Positions 19,899 to 27,255 of a stretch of DNA of 31,234 nt are shown here, piece by piece. The notes under the pieces are model-generated. The model was not told the origin of the DNA. It did not search any database and saw only the letters and a list, made by a program, of their open reading frames with translations. Origin of the DNA: a virus; IMG/VR virus record IMGVR_UViG_3300031660_000027, positions 1 through 31,234 of that record; one strand, given 5' to 3'. The first letter of the stretch is position 1. Each line of letters opens with the position of its first letter. Both the position numbers and the translations under genes were made by a program.

Positions 19899-21376
19899 CG
19901 TTTGCCGCCTTGGACGACGTCGATGCGGTTGATGCCCACACGCCAGTCAGCCAGTCTAGCGCCGGAAATCCGCATGCGTATCTGTCGGCCAGTGAACCGC
20001 ATTGATACGGGGTTGGACATATCAAACGGCCCATAGCTGCGCTCGGTCCCGTTGGGATAGAAGCGCGTCTTGAATGTTGCCGTAACGTCTCCCTGTGTGC
20101 GCTCGTCTGGCAGCATCTGCGTGACCGACGCGACCGCCTCGCCCGTGCCGATAATGATGGGGCCGGTTTCCGCGAATGGCGTCAGTGAGCCGTAATCGAA
20201 GCCGACTTCATGCTCGTAAATTTTCTTGTCGTCTGCGTCTGCCCAGATTGGCAACGGAAACGCGCCGTGATCAACGCCGGATGTGCGTGCGAGGTCTCCG
20301 GTGTACCAAGTGCCCTCGACGTAGTTGTAGACAACGTAGCGGTCGTTTTCTGTCGATCCGCTGGACGGGTAGAACCAGAATATTTCGCCATACGTTGAGT
20401 TGGCCACAGCGAAGGTCTTGCTGATCTGTGCGCGGTTGATGTCGCTGAATATGTAGTCTGCAACGTCGCACTTGATTTCCTGCGCAGCGCCGCCTGAGTA
20501 GCCAAAGAAGCTGTGCGTGCCCATCCAGAACGCGCCGACGTCAACGACAGCCGCAGCTTTGGGTGCCACTAGGCCGCAGCTCGTTCCGACCCTTTCAATC
20601 CCATAAACATACGGGGGTCCAATATAGTTGGCAGCATGTGCATCTGTCGATGTCAGGATCAGCGTCTGGCCTCTAACATTTAGCCCCGACATAATTATGC
20701 CAGACGTGTTTAGCTGCAAGTCACCAGCCTCATTCGTGGCAGCGGGTGCCCACAAGTTGTTGTTCTCGCGGTCGCTCCACTGAACCTTTCGCGGGTCTCC
20801 CCCAGCCCCCAAACACATGAGAAAACGCTCTTCTGTGACAATGATGGCCTTGTTGCCGGTAGGGGCATTTGTCAGAACAGCCGCCGCACCGCCGACAGTC
20901 GGGTTCCACTCGTAAACCTTGCCGTCGTCTTGTGAGCATGCGATGAGGTTTTGCCCAAAGTTGCTCATTGACCACGTTGTAGCAGGTAGAATGCGGGCTG
21001 TGTCTGGACGCGCCACGCCGTAAGCGTAATTTCCGTAGAAGTTGCCGCCGTACCCAGTGAATGCCGCAGCGTCCTCACGGCCTGTGCTGAACCCAGCGGG
21101 AGTAATGTCTACGCGGGTGCCTGCGGAGTTCCAAGCATAAAGTTTGTTATACGTTCCGCCGACAATGTGACGGTCGCCGACATTGTCTGGCCACGCAATC
21201 ATGCCCCTGATCTTAGCGTCCGCTGCGGTGTCTGAGCGCTTGCGCCAGCCGCGAAACGGGCGGATCGTGCCCTCGGTCCATCGAACCAAGTTGGCGTCGC
21301 GCCAGCGTCCTTGCGATTGAAGGTCAGTGCCGTTGCGAAAAACACCAGCAGGCAAGTCAAGGGGAATTAATGGCAT
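19895..21376 (-). CDS. tail nozzle / stabilisation protein (P22 gp10-like position), 493 aa
   Basis: This large beta-rich protein begins MPLIPLDLPAGVFRNGTDLQ. It has successive strand-rich blocks resembling a beta-propeller or superhelix (HIVGGTYNKLYAWNSAG, DDGKVYEWNPTVGG, KVQWSDRENNNLW, THSFFGYSGGAAQE, DRYVVYNYVEGTWYTGD), and ends with a beta domain (SMRFTGRQIRMRISGARLAD). Podovirus nozzle proteins that extend the adaptor ring and close the tail have this build and size. A candidate promoter and a strong hairpin precede it. The FGYSGG and WY repeats are typical of this group as I recall it. Confidence 0.7.
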   Translation of the reverse strand: MPLIPLDLPAGVFRNGTDLQSQGRWRDANLVRWTEGTIRPFRGWRKRSDTAADAKIRGMIAWPDNVGDRHIVGGTYNKLYAWNSAGTRVDITPAGFSTGREDAAAFTGYGGNFYGNYAYGVARPDTARILPATTWSMSNFGQNLIACSQDDGKVYEWNPTVGGAAAVLTNAPTGNKAIIVTEERFLMCLGAGGDPRKVQWSDRENNNLWAPAATNEAGDLQLNTSGIIMSGLNVRGQTLILTSTDAHAANYIGPPYVYGIERVGTSCGLVAPKAAAVVDVGAFWMGTHSFFGYSGGAAQEIKCDVADYIFSDINRAQISKTFAVANSTYGEIFWFYPSSGSTENDRYVVYNYVEGTWYTGDLARTSGVDHGAFPLPIWADADDKKIYEHEVGFDYGSLTPFAETGPIIIGTGEAVASVTQMLPDERTQGDVTATFKTRFYPNGTERSYGPFDMSNPVSMRFTGRQIRMRISGARLADWRVGINRIDVVQGGKR

Positions 21377-21404
21377 ATCGTCCTCAAGGTGTTAATCTGA
21401 AGGG

Positions 21405-21434
21405 ACTATAGCACACTCCGCTTCAAATCAGCAA
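21405..21434 (-). promoter_or_regulatory. candidate promoter before the nozzle gene
   Basis: On the - strand TTGCTG (21429-21434) and TATAGT (21405-21410, 5 of 6 to consensus) are 18 bases apart. TGC immediately before the -10 gives an extended -10 (TGnTATAGT). It would add transcripts for the nozzle and ejection genes independently of the capsid genes. Confidence 0.45.
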
Positions 21435-21453
21435 CCCAAACGGATAATGGGTG

Positions 21454-21482
21454 CCGCCTGCGCAGTCGTGTGGCGCAGGCGG
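21454..21482. terminator. 10-bp GC-rich hairpin between fibre and nozzle genes
   Basis: CCGCCTGCGC (21454-21463) pairs perfectly with GCGCAGGCGG (21473-21482) around a 9-base loop, just downstream of the assembly chaperone gene on the - strand. No U-run follows, so it is more likely an attenuator or an RNA-stabilising stem than a full terminator. It separates two groups of virion genes. Confidence 0.5.
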
Positions 21483-21488
21483 TGTGCT

Positions 21489-21692
21489 TTACGGCTTAGT
21501 CGGCCATGTAATGTTTTCTGGAAAGCCATCCTGACTACTGATGTCACGTAGAGCCTGACGATATGCTGTCTGCTCTGCTGTCATGGTACGGTCTGACAAG
21601 GCCCATACGTCTGTCGAGGCGATAAGGTTGTCACGATCTTGGCGAACCTCATTGCTGAAGTGTTGGTGTATACCCGTTTCTTCTGGGGTCAT
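21489..21692 (-). CDS. phage tail/fibre assembly chaperone-like protein, 67 aa
   Basis: ATG 21692 follows AAGGAG. The C-terminal half, TAYRQALRDISSQDGFPENI then TWPTKP, is the signature of the phage tail assembly chaperone family (Phage_tail_APC type), and the N-terminal part carries the usual RDNLIASTDVWALSD. These small proteins lie directly after fibre or tail genes and help the fibre fold or trimerise. That matches its place just downstream of the fibre gene at 21731-22822. Confidence 0.8.
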   Translation of the reverse strand: MTPEETGIHQHFSNEVRQDRDNLIASTDVWALSDRTMTAEQTAYRQALRDISSQDGFPENITWPTKP

Positions 21693-21730
21693 ATTATTTC
21701 TCCTTTAAATGTCTGCGCTTAGATAGTCTG

Positions 21731-22822
21731 CTACACTATCTTTAGGTATTCTATAGATGCAAAACCTGCATCAAGACTTACGCCTCCATATTGCGTCCCA
21801 CCACCGTTATAGGAGCTGCCGTGTGTTACTATTAGTTGAGTACCTGATGGGTAATAGTCAAACGCAAGCGGTGGGTGCACTGTTATCCCAGTAGGGTCAT
21901 TCATATTAGCACTGCCATTTAGTCCCTGATGGAAGGGTGTATAAACCAGAGCCTGCCAATCGGTGGTTGCGGGCCTGTACAACAAAACTTGTACTATACC
22001 AGTATAGTAGCCGTTAGTGCGGTGCAGATTAATCTTGCTGTAATCGATAGTAATTTTAAGCCAGCCTGCCGAATTTCCTGAAAGAGTTTGGGTCCAAGCC
22101 ACGCCAGCCGCTACTGGTGCTTGGTCTATCAGGCCACCTTGGGTCTTTTGGGTGCCGTAGTAGGTGTCGTACCCGCTGTATCTGCTATGAGAGCTACTGG
22201 TATATGTTGTCGTGGCATAGTTTGTACCACCAACACCAGCAGCACCAAATGCCGCCACTGTAGTAGCATCCACAGATGCAATGTTTTTAAGCTGGCGACC
22301 AGAGCTAATGACTTCAGAACTTCCAACACTTAAAGACGTGATATTTGGAGATGCAGTCAAGTTTACTGTAACACCGCCGCTGGTGCCGCCGCCCGTCAGG
22401 TTTGTTCCAGCAGTCACGCCCGTGATGTCGCCTACGCCCTTTGCGTTTAGCTGCGTCTGGATGTTGCTAGTCACGCCGTCAACGTAGTTTATCTCGGCTG
22501 TGGATGCAGTCACGCCATCCATCTTGTTTACTTCGGCGGTCGAGGCAGTGACGCCCAGATCGGCCAGTGTAGACGCCGCATTGTTTAACTGCGTCTGAAT
22601 GTTAGAAGTCACACCATCGACGTAGTTTAACTCGGCGGCTGATGCCGTCACAGCGGTGCCGCCGACCTTTAGCGTTGACAGGTTCGGCGCAATCGCCGTC
22701 GTCCCGTCAAACAGGTTGTCGATGGTGTCGAGGTTGGTGTTGGACTTAGTCCCCCATGTGTCCTCGCTTGCGCCTACCTCCGGTTTTACTAAACCATAGG
22801 TTGTAGTTGTTGTATCAGCCAT
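21731..22822 (-). CDS. tail fibre protein with repeated shaft motif, 363 aa
   Basis: The start overlaps the upstream stop as TAATG. The N-terminal 40 residues (TTTTTYGLVKPEVGASEDTW, then GTKSNTNLDTIDNLFDG) are the virion-attachment region I know from marine phage fibres. The shaft has repeats VTASxAExNYVDGVTSNIQTQL, and the C-terminal 180 residues are a Tyr/Ser/Gly-rich beta domain (SRYSGYDTYYGTQKTQGG) likely to bind the receptor. It is followed by its assembly chaperone. As usual for receptor-binding proteins, the C-terminus is expected to vary between relatives. Confidence 0.8.
   Translation of the reverse strand: MADTTTTTYGLVKPEVGASEDTWGTKSNTNLDTIDNLFDGTTAIAPNLSTLKVGGTAVTASAAELNYVDGVTSNIQTQLNNAASTLADLGVTASTAEVNKMDGVTASTAEINYVDGVTSNIQTQLNAKGVGDITGVTAGTNLTGGGTSGGVTVNLTASPNITSLSVGSSEVISSGRQLKNIASVDATTVAAFGAAGVGGTNYATTTYTSSSHSRYSGYDTYYGTQKTQGGLIDQAPVAAGVAWTQTLSGNSAGWLKITIDYSKINLHRTNGYYTGIVQVLLYRPATTDWQALVYTPFHQGLNGSANMNDPTGITVHPPLAFDYYPSGTQLIVTHGSSYNGGGTQYGGVSLDAGFASIEYLKIV
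22442..22651 (-). repeat. in-gene repeats of the fibre shaft
   Basis: Residues 58-81 and 104-127 are near-identical copies (VTASxAExNYVDGVTSNIQ followed by TQLN), with a partial copy at 91-103 (VTASTAEVNKMDG). At the DNA level the copies share long matches but differ at third positions. They can recombine to lengthen or shorten the fibre. Confidence 0.75.
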
Positions 22823-23610
22823 TATGCTGCCCTCTCTAAGTGATCAGCTTGAACCCAAGTTGTCGTAGGCTCGGCTGCTGTAATCCATTTATATCGTGCC
22901 TTAATGCTTAAAATTGCAGAACCGCTAATTGCCGCAGGACTTGCCCCCGCAGTAATTTGGCCGTTGCACAAAGTTGTGGAGGAAGCTGCAACGATAGAAG
23001 CGCCCGCATAGGTCGCCGCTGCACTTGTAGCTATAGCAGACACACCAGCGATTGTCGATGCCCCAGCCGCATCGAATACAGCAGACGCAGTTGATGTCGC
23101 AGCGGCATTAGATGTTGCCGCGCTCTCGCGCACACGCTGGCCGCTGGATGTGACCGTTAGCTGTGCAGCCGCAGTCAGCGATGCAGACGCTCGGCGCACA
23201 CCAATCGTGGCCATGCTGCCCGAAGCGGAGATAGTTGCGCTGAAGCGTTGCTCTTTCTCAGCGTTCGCGGTTGCCGAAGAAGCCGAAGCTGATAGTGCAA
23301 CTCCGTCCTTTACAACAAGAGCGGACGATGACGCCGTGGACGCGGAGGACGCACCAGACGCCGCCAGCTTAACAACGACAGCGGAAGACGCTGCGGATGA
23401 GGAGGCTGAAACGCCTGCGGATGTGTTCCGCGTAACTAGCGAAGAGGCTGACGTAGACGCCGCCGCTGAAACAGCAGAAACGCCGCGTGCAGTCTTAGCT
23501 GCAACGGCTGAAATGGACGCGCTTGCGCTTATCTGGGCGACAGCATCCTTTACGGTGCCATCGTAGCCAAATAAGCGCTCGCCATAATTACCTGAACCGT
23601 AGCCAGCCAT
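22822..23610 (-). CDS. Ala/Ser-rich repetitive virion protein, 262 aa
   Basis: The N-terminus MAGYGSGNYGERLFGYDG has the Gly/Tyr/Phe repeat typical of phage tail-associated proteins. Residues 30-200 are a low-complexity solenoid with a period of about 20-22 residues: small residues (SASASSA) alternate with short beta-like cores such as SSLVTRNT, AVVVKLA, ALVVKDGV, ATIGVRR. A compact C-terminal domain (LSIKARYKWITAAEPTTTWVQ) closes it. A beta-solenoid fibre or adhesin is likely. It sits just upstream of the fibre gene, with a TAATG overlap. I do not recognise a named family. Confidence 0.6.
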   Translation of the reverse strand: MAGYGSGNYGERLFGYDGTVKDAVAQISASASISAVAAKTARGVSAVSAAASTSASSLVTRNTSAGVSASSSAASSAVVVKLAASGASSASTASSSALVVKDGVALSASASSATANAEKEQRFSATISASGSMATIGVRRASASLTAAAQLTVTSSGQRVRESAATSNAAATSTASAVFDAAGASTIAGVSAIATSAAATYAGASIVAASSTTLCNGQITAGASPAAISGSAILSIKARYKWITAAEPTTTWVQADHLERAA

Positions 23611-23614
23611 ATGT

Positions 23615-23995
23615 TTAGTCCAGCGTGATGTCTAGGTCGCCGGCAGGGATGCGGAACACATCGCCAGTTGCAATAGCCTTTGATACGTTCAACGCAGAGT
23701 AAGCAAGCAAGTTGCCACCAGTGGACGCATCAAATACGCCTACGTGTGATACAGTGCCATATGAGCCAGTTGACGTTGGATACTCAACCGCGCCAGTGTT
23801 TGACGCTGTGTCCCCAGAAACTGAGAAAGCCACAGACTGACGCGCATATGCGCTGCCGGATACTTCGGTGCCGCCGCCTGCGTCGCTTGGCGCTGCGGTG
23901 TATAGCGCGACGTACCAAGCAGTTGGACGCGTAGCTGTGCCTGCTGTGAATGCGAAATCGAGCAGCTCGGTTTCCAAGTGATTAGTGAAACTCAT
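23615..23995 (-). CDS. phage tail fibre/knob-like structural protein, 126 aa
   Basis: ATG 23995 has a GGAG site upstream. The sequence MSFTNHLETELLDFAFTAG then TRPTAWYVALYTAAPSD is characteristic of a small conserved tail-associated protein found in many dsDNA phages, with further conserved-type strands (SHVGVFDASTGGNLLAYSAL) and a final DVFRIPAGDLDITL. It is beta-rich and probably forms part of the tail or fibre attachment ring. It is the first gene of the tail group after the adaptor. Confidence 0.65.
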   Translation of the reverse strand: MSFTNHLETELLDFAFTAGTATRPTAWYVALYTAAPSDAGGGTEVSGSAYARQSVAFSVSGDTASNTGAVEYPTSTGSYGTVSHVGVFDASTGGNLLAYSALNVSKAIATGDVFRIPAGDLDITLD

Positions 23996-24042
23996 GGTAA
24001 TCTCCGTTCAGATATATCTGCGTGCAACATTACACGACAAAG

Positions 24043-24666
24043 TCAGGAAAAGCTAGTCAGCTTCATACGTGGTGACGTAACCGAAAAGCGGGTAGCGTCA
24101 GACGCCGTTTGCAGCGACTGTTGAGCGTTTTGGTATAGACCGGCCCAGACAGGGATGCGGTTGTCTTCCTTCAGGAACGGAGCCGATTGCAGTAGCGCTG
24201 CATAGAGGTAAATGTCGGGGTTGCTAGACAGCAGCCAGTTGGTCTGGTTGGCGTCGCTCAACTTGGGGATTTCAGCGTAATATGTGAGCTGCATGTCGTA
24301 TGACGCGTCAGGCGTTGGGACCACCTCGATGGTGTCGCCAACATGCGCGTAATAGTTTGGACGTCCAGCAGTGTTGTTGCTTTCCTCGGTGTACTTGAGG
24401 ATGTCGTCAACAGTTATACTTGCGAGGCGATGCGTGGTGCCGCCAACAAGCGTGAAGCGCATCGTCTCAAGCCAATCAGCCGGTAACTGAACATAGCTGG
24501 TGTCGAGGACAGCGTCAGCACGCGTGATCATCTTGTGGTGGCGTATCTTGCGATTAAGATCGCTCTCCGCATACTCGATAAAGTCGGGGATCGTGTCCAC
24601 AAGGTCATCTCGATTGAGCCAGTTGGCGATGCTCGCCTTTAGGCCATCATATGTTGTTATGCTCAC
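24043..24666 (-). CDS. head-tail adaptor (P22 gp4-like), 207 aa
   Basis: The start is GTG 24666, overlapping the upstream stop as GTGA; the frame to 24717 adds a stretch that reads like the neighbour's shadow. Helical N-terminal motifs (LKASIANWLNRDDLVDTIPD, FIEYAESDLNRKIRHHKM) followed by VQLPADWLETMRFTLVGG, IEVVPTPDASYDMQLTYYAE and LYAALLQSAPFLKED are the pattern of podovirus adaptor proteins. These bind under the portal and begin the tail. Its place after the capsid gene and before the tail genes agrees. Confidence 0.75.
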   Translation of the reverse strand: MSITTYDGLKASIANWLNRDDLVDTIPDFIEYAESDLNRKIRHHKMITRADAVLDTSYVQLPADWLETMRFTLVGGTTHRLASITVDDILKYTEESNNTAGRPNYYAHVGDTIEVVPTPDASYDMQLTYYAEIPKLSDANQTNWLLSSNPDIYLYAALLQSAPFLKEDNRIPVWAGLYQNAQQSLQTASDATRFSVTSPRMKLTSFS

Positions 24667-24962
24667 AGCGTGCCCGCCCTTGTTCTGAATACTTGGTTGT
24701 CGCCGTCGTTCATCCACTTTTTCAAGGCTTTTGGATCGTCAGCTATACCCTTGCGTTTCAGCTCATAGTACACTGAAAGCGGGATCGTGGCCACCTTATT
24801 AAGATCGCCATGTTTGTTCGGTGTGTCGTTGTACTGACGCTTGTTCGCCTGAACGATAGCGGAGACATTCTGCTGTGTCTCAACAACGTATTCACCATTG
24901 CCTGTGACGTGCCAGTATTTCGTAATGCCGGTGGCGTCGTCTTGGCTGAAAATTCTCTTCAC
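24663..24962 (-). CDS. conserved podovirus head-region protein, 99 aa
   Basis: GTG 24962 follows AGGAGG. The protein has a short beta-like start (RIFSQDDATGITKYWHVTGN), then a stretch QQNVSAIVQANKRQYNDTP and a helix (IPLSVYYELKRKGIADDPKA). I recall a similar small protein between capsid and adaptor genes in related podoviruses, but not its function. Possible roles are head stabilisation or adaptor assembly. It overlaps the adaptor gene by 4 bases. Confidence 0.6.
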   Translation of the reverse strand: MKRIFSQDDATGITKYWHVTGNGEYVVETQQNVSAIVQANKRQYNDTPNKHGDLNKVATIPLSVYYELKRKGIADDPKALKKWMNDGDNQVFRTRAGTL

Positions 24963-25011
24963 AGTTACCCTCCTAAAGTGATCGGGGCGACCGAAGCCGC
25001 CCCGTCATAAC

Positions 25012-25977
25012 TTATGATGTAGTCAAGTCGAACACGCCAGCGTGCGCTTGTTCGTTCAAAACTTTCATGCCAAATTCAGCCAGAACCATTGATTTCTCAG
25101 CATCGCCTGTGCGGGAAAGTTCGATCTGCTGGATCGGACGCAGGAAGCATACAGATGCATACTCAGGGTCAAGCAAGAACGCGTCACGCTCACGCATAAA
25201 GCGGTTTGGTGTCACAGAAAGTGTACCAAAGTCAGATAGATAGACGTCAGCAGCGCCGATGATGGTTGTTGGGCCATCGGAAGGTGCTTGGTAACGCTGA
25301 GCCGCAATACCTGCAAATCCGGATACAACAGTTTTGTTGTGTGGACCGACCATCAATACGCTTGGCTGACCGCCCGATGTGTATGCCAGTTGCATGGCGT
25401 TCTTGACCATTGCTTCTGTCAAATCGCGCTGCGTGCCATCTGTACGTGCATTGGAACCGTCACCAGTTGGGGAAACGCCGTCTGTAGCGCCGCCAGTGGA
25501 GAAGTTGTCGTTGGTTGCGATCCATGCACCCAAGCCCGCAGTTTCGCGTGCAGTTGAAGAGTTGCCAGCAACTTGAGCATTGTTGTCTGTCAACGTGGCT
25601 TCGATGTCACGACGTAGCTCTTTGCCGCGCTTTGCAAGCTGGAAGCTAAGTTCGTCGTTACGGCCTGCCAAGTCTTGTGCAGACATGTTGCCAGCTACAA
25701 TGGTTGTACGACGCAAGATGTGCGTGTAGTTGCCGACGCGTGTTGTGGCGGATGTTGCATCAAATGATGATACATCATCGCCATCAATTACAGCGGTTGT
25801 GGAAGTTGCTGCAAGCGTGTCTGTCTGCCACTCAAAATACGTGTTGGACACGTTTTCAGAGCCGATGTTTGACTGCAACGGCACTTCTTCTGGTGAGACG
25901 TTTGAGATGATGTCACTCAGGCTCTCTTTTATGCCCTGAGCCGAAAAAGAGGTGAATGTATTTGCTACGATAGCCAT
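25012..25977 (-). CDS. major capsid protein, SU10/DUF5309 family
   Basis: The 321-aa protein starts at ATG 25977 behind AGGAGG. It carries features of the SU10-type HK97-fold capsid: N-terminal KESLSDIISNVSPEEVPLQS, then TYFEWQTDTL, NYTHILRRTTIVAGN and QLAKRGKELRRDIEATLTDN, and near the end DFGTLSVTPNRFMRERDAFL and AEFGMKVLNEQAHAGV. It builds the icosahedral shell around the scaffold encoded next door upstream. The match is strong from conserved segments and order. Confidence 0.9.
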   Translation of the reverse strand: MAIVANTFTSFSAQGIKESLSDIISNVSPEEVPLQSNIGSENVSNTYFEWQTDTLAATSTTAVIDGDDVSSFDATSATTRVGNYTHILRRTTIVAGNMSAQDLAGRNDELSFQLAKRGKELRRDIEATLTDNNAQVAGNSSTARETAGLGAWIATNDNFSTGGATDGVSPTGDGSNARTDGTQRDLTEAMVKNAMQLAYTSGGQPSVLMVGPHNKTVVSGFAGIAAQRYQAPSDGPTTIIGAADVYLSDFGTLSVTPNRFMRERDAFLLDPEYASVCFLRPIQQIELSRTGDAEKSMVLAEFGMKVLNEQAHAGVFDLTTS

Positions 25978-25986
25978 GATGGCCTC

Positions 25987-26991
25987 CTAAAGTAGAGATT
26001 TGATTGCAGCCGCAGCATCATTGACACGGCCACTTTGACGTACGCGCTGTAGCGCTTGTTGCTGCTCACCTTTCGGTCGAGGCTGTGTAGCACGGCTTCC
26101 GCTCTTCAATGTCTTGGACGCTTGCTGTTTCGGCTTCTGTTTCGCCGTCTTTGCACGCGTTTGTCCGCGATCATATAGCATTGCCTTGCGCGCTAGTTTC
26201 ACAAGCGTTGCATTTGTCAAGCCGCTAATGTCTTGCTCACTGAAACCTTCCCGACCCAAAAAATCTTTAAGATCATTTGCTTCTTTTGACGCGACTTTGC
26301 TGTCACGCCATTCGGGGATAATCTCAGGCAAAACTTCACGCTGCTGTTCAACAAACTTAGCCTGCATGTGCTGCACCTTTTGCTGGTGCAACTGCTGCAT
26401 GCGCTGCTGTTCAGCGTGTACCGCTTGCAGTTGAGCATTGCGCTCTTCGTTCTGCTTACGCCACTGACGTTCTGCTTTCGCTGCCATCGTGGGGTCTGTA
26501 TCATACAGAATGTCCCAGTCCGGCTCCTGTTCGACTGATTGCTCGATCCGCTGCCTTAGTGCCGGCAGCATCTGAGCGTATTGAGCACGTTCGAGATCCA
26601 TCTCTTCTGCGTGCGCTTCGACCTCACGGGTGCGATCTGCAAGCGCCTGAGTTTTTCTCGTGTAATCTCTCTGCCGAAGTCCTCCACGTTTTAGCTCTTC
26701 AACGGTGGTCTCTTCGCCGTCTACATCGACAACTGCCGACATTAGGTCAAAGGACGCGTCGTCCTGCTCTTCCGCTTCGTCATCTGCTTCGAGTTCGCCA
26801 AATTCGTATTCTTCAGGTTGCTCCTCTGAATACTCTTCCGACGTTTCGGCGTCATCCATAGATTGCTCTACAGGTTCAACCTCAAGCGCATCAGGCTCCG
26901 TCACGTTATCCCCTTCGGGCGAGATCATGGCTCTGATTGCATTTTGTGCGGTGTTCAGATCAGTCCCGAGTGGGTTGCTGGCTTCTGACAT
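25987..26991 (-). CDS. scaffolding protein, 334 aa
   Basis: ATG 26991 has AGGGAG upstream. The N-terminal third is extremely acidic (SEEYSEEQPEEYEFGELEAD). The middle is a long Gln/Glu/Arg coiled coil (HAEQQRMQQLHQQKVQHMQA), and the last 60 residues are strongly basic (QKPKQQASKTLKSGSRAT). Charge-segregated, helical proteins of this build directly upstream of the capsid gene are scaffolds that template procapsid assembly. The basic C-terminus would contact the coat protein, as in P22 gp8. Confidence 0.8.
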   Translation of the reverse strand: MSEASNPLGTDLNTAQNAIRAMISPEGDNVTEPDALEVEPVEQSMDDAETSEEYSEEQPEEYEFGELEADDEAEEQDDASFDLMSAVVDVDGEETTVEELKRGGLRQRDYTRKTQALADRTREVEAHAEEMDLERAQYAQMLPALRQRIEQSVEQEPDWDILYDTDPTMAAKAERQWRKQNEERNAQLQAVHAEQQRMQQLHQQKVQHMQAKFVEQQREVLPEIIPEWRDSKVASKEANDLKDFLGREGFSEQDISGLTNATLVKLARKAMLYDRGQTRAKTAKQKPKQQASKTLKSGSRATQPRPKGEQQQALQRVRQSGRVNDAAAAIKSLL

Positions 26992-27012
26992 TCGTCTACT
27001 CCCTATTATGCG

Positions 27013-27255
27013 CTATTTTGACTTTTTTTCAATAGCCGCATTATCCGACATTGCACGCAGCTTCTGGCTCACGCCCTGAACGCCACGCAGTTTCATGTAA
27101 ATGCCCTCGCGGGCCTCACTATCGCTGACTGAGGTTGTTTTAAATTCCTCCCAGCAATCCTGCTCGATCTCATCCATAAAGCGGATAAAATCAGTGTCAC
27201 GTAGAAGACGAGCAGCTTCCTGCCCGTCATCAATAATTTGCTGTTTAGACTTCAC
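27013..27255 (-). CDS. small helical head-region protein, about 80 aa
   Basis: The frame opens at ATG 27264, but AAGGA touches that ATG. GTG 27255 lies 8 bases after AAGGA and is the more likely start, giving MKSKQQIIDDGQ and so on. The protein is helical and charged (AARLLRDTDFIRFMDEIEQD, MKLRGVQGVSQKLRAMSDN). It overlaps the portal gene and precedes the scaffold. Small proteins here in related phages are unnamed. A role in portal or procapsid assembly is a guess from position. Confidence 0.6.
   Translation of the reverse strand: MKSKQQIIDDGQEAARLLRDTDFIRFMDEIEQDCWEEFKTTSVSDSEAREGIYMKLRGVQGVSQKLRAMSDNAAIEKKSK

Noticed and set aside
22442-22651. CRISPR-like array
   Set aside because: The repeats are in-frame parts of the fibre shaft with no regular spacers.
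23150-23566. 138-codon acidic + strand frame opposite the Ala/Ser protein
   Set aside because: Its Ala/Asp/Glu/Thr composition is the mirror of the repetitive gene on the other strand and it has no ribosome binding site.
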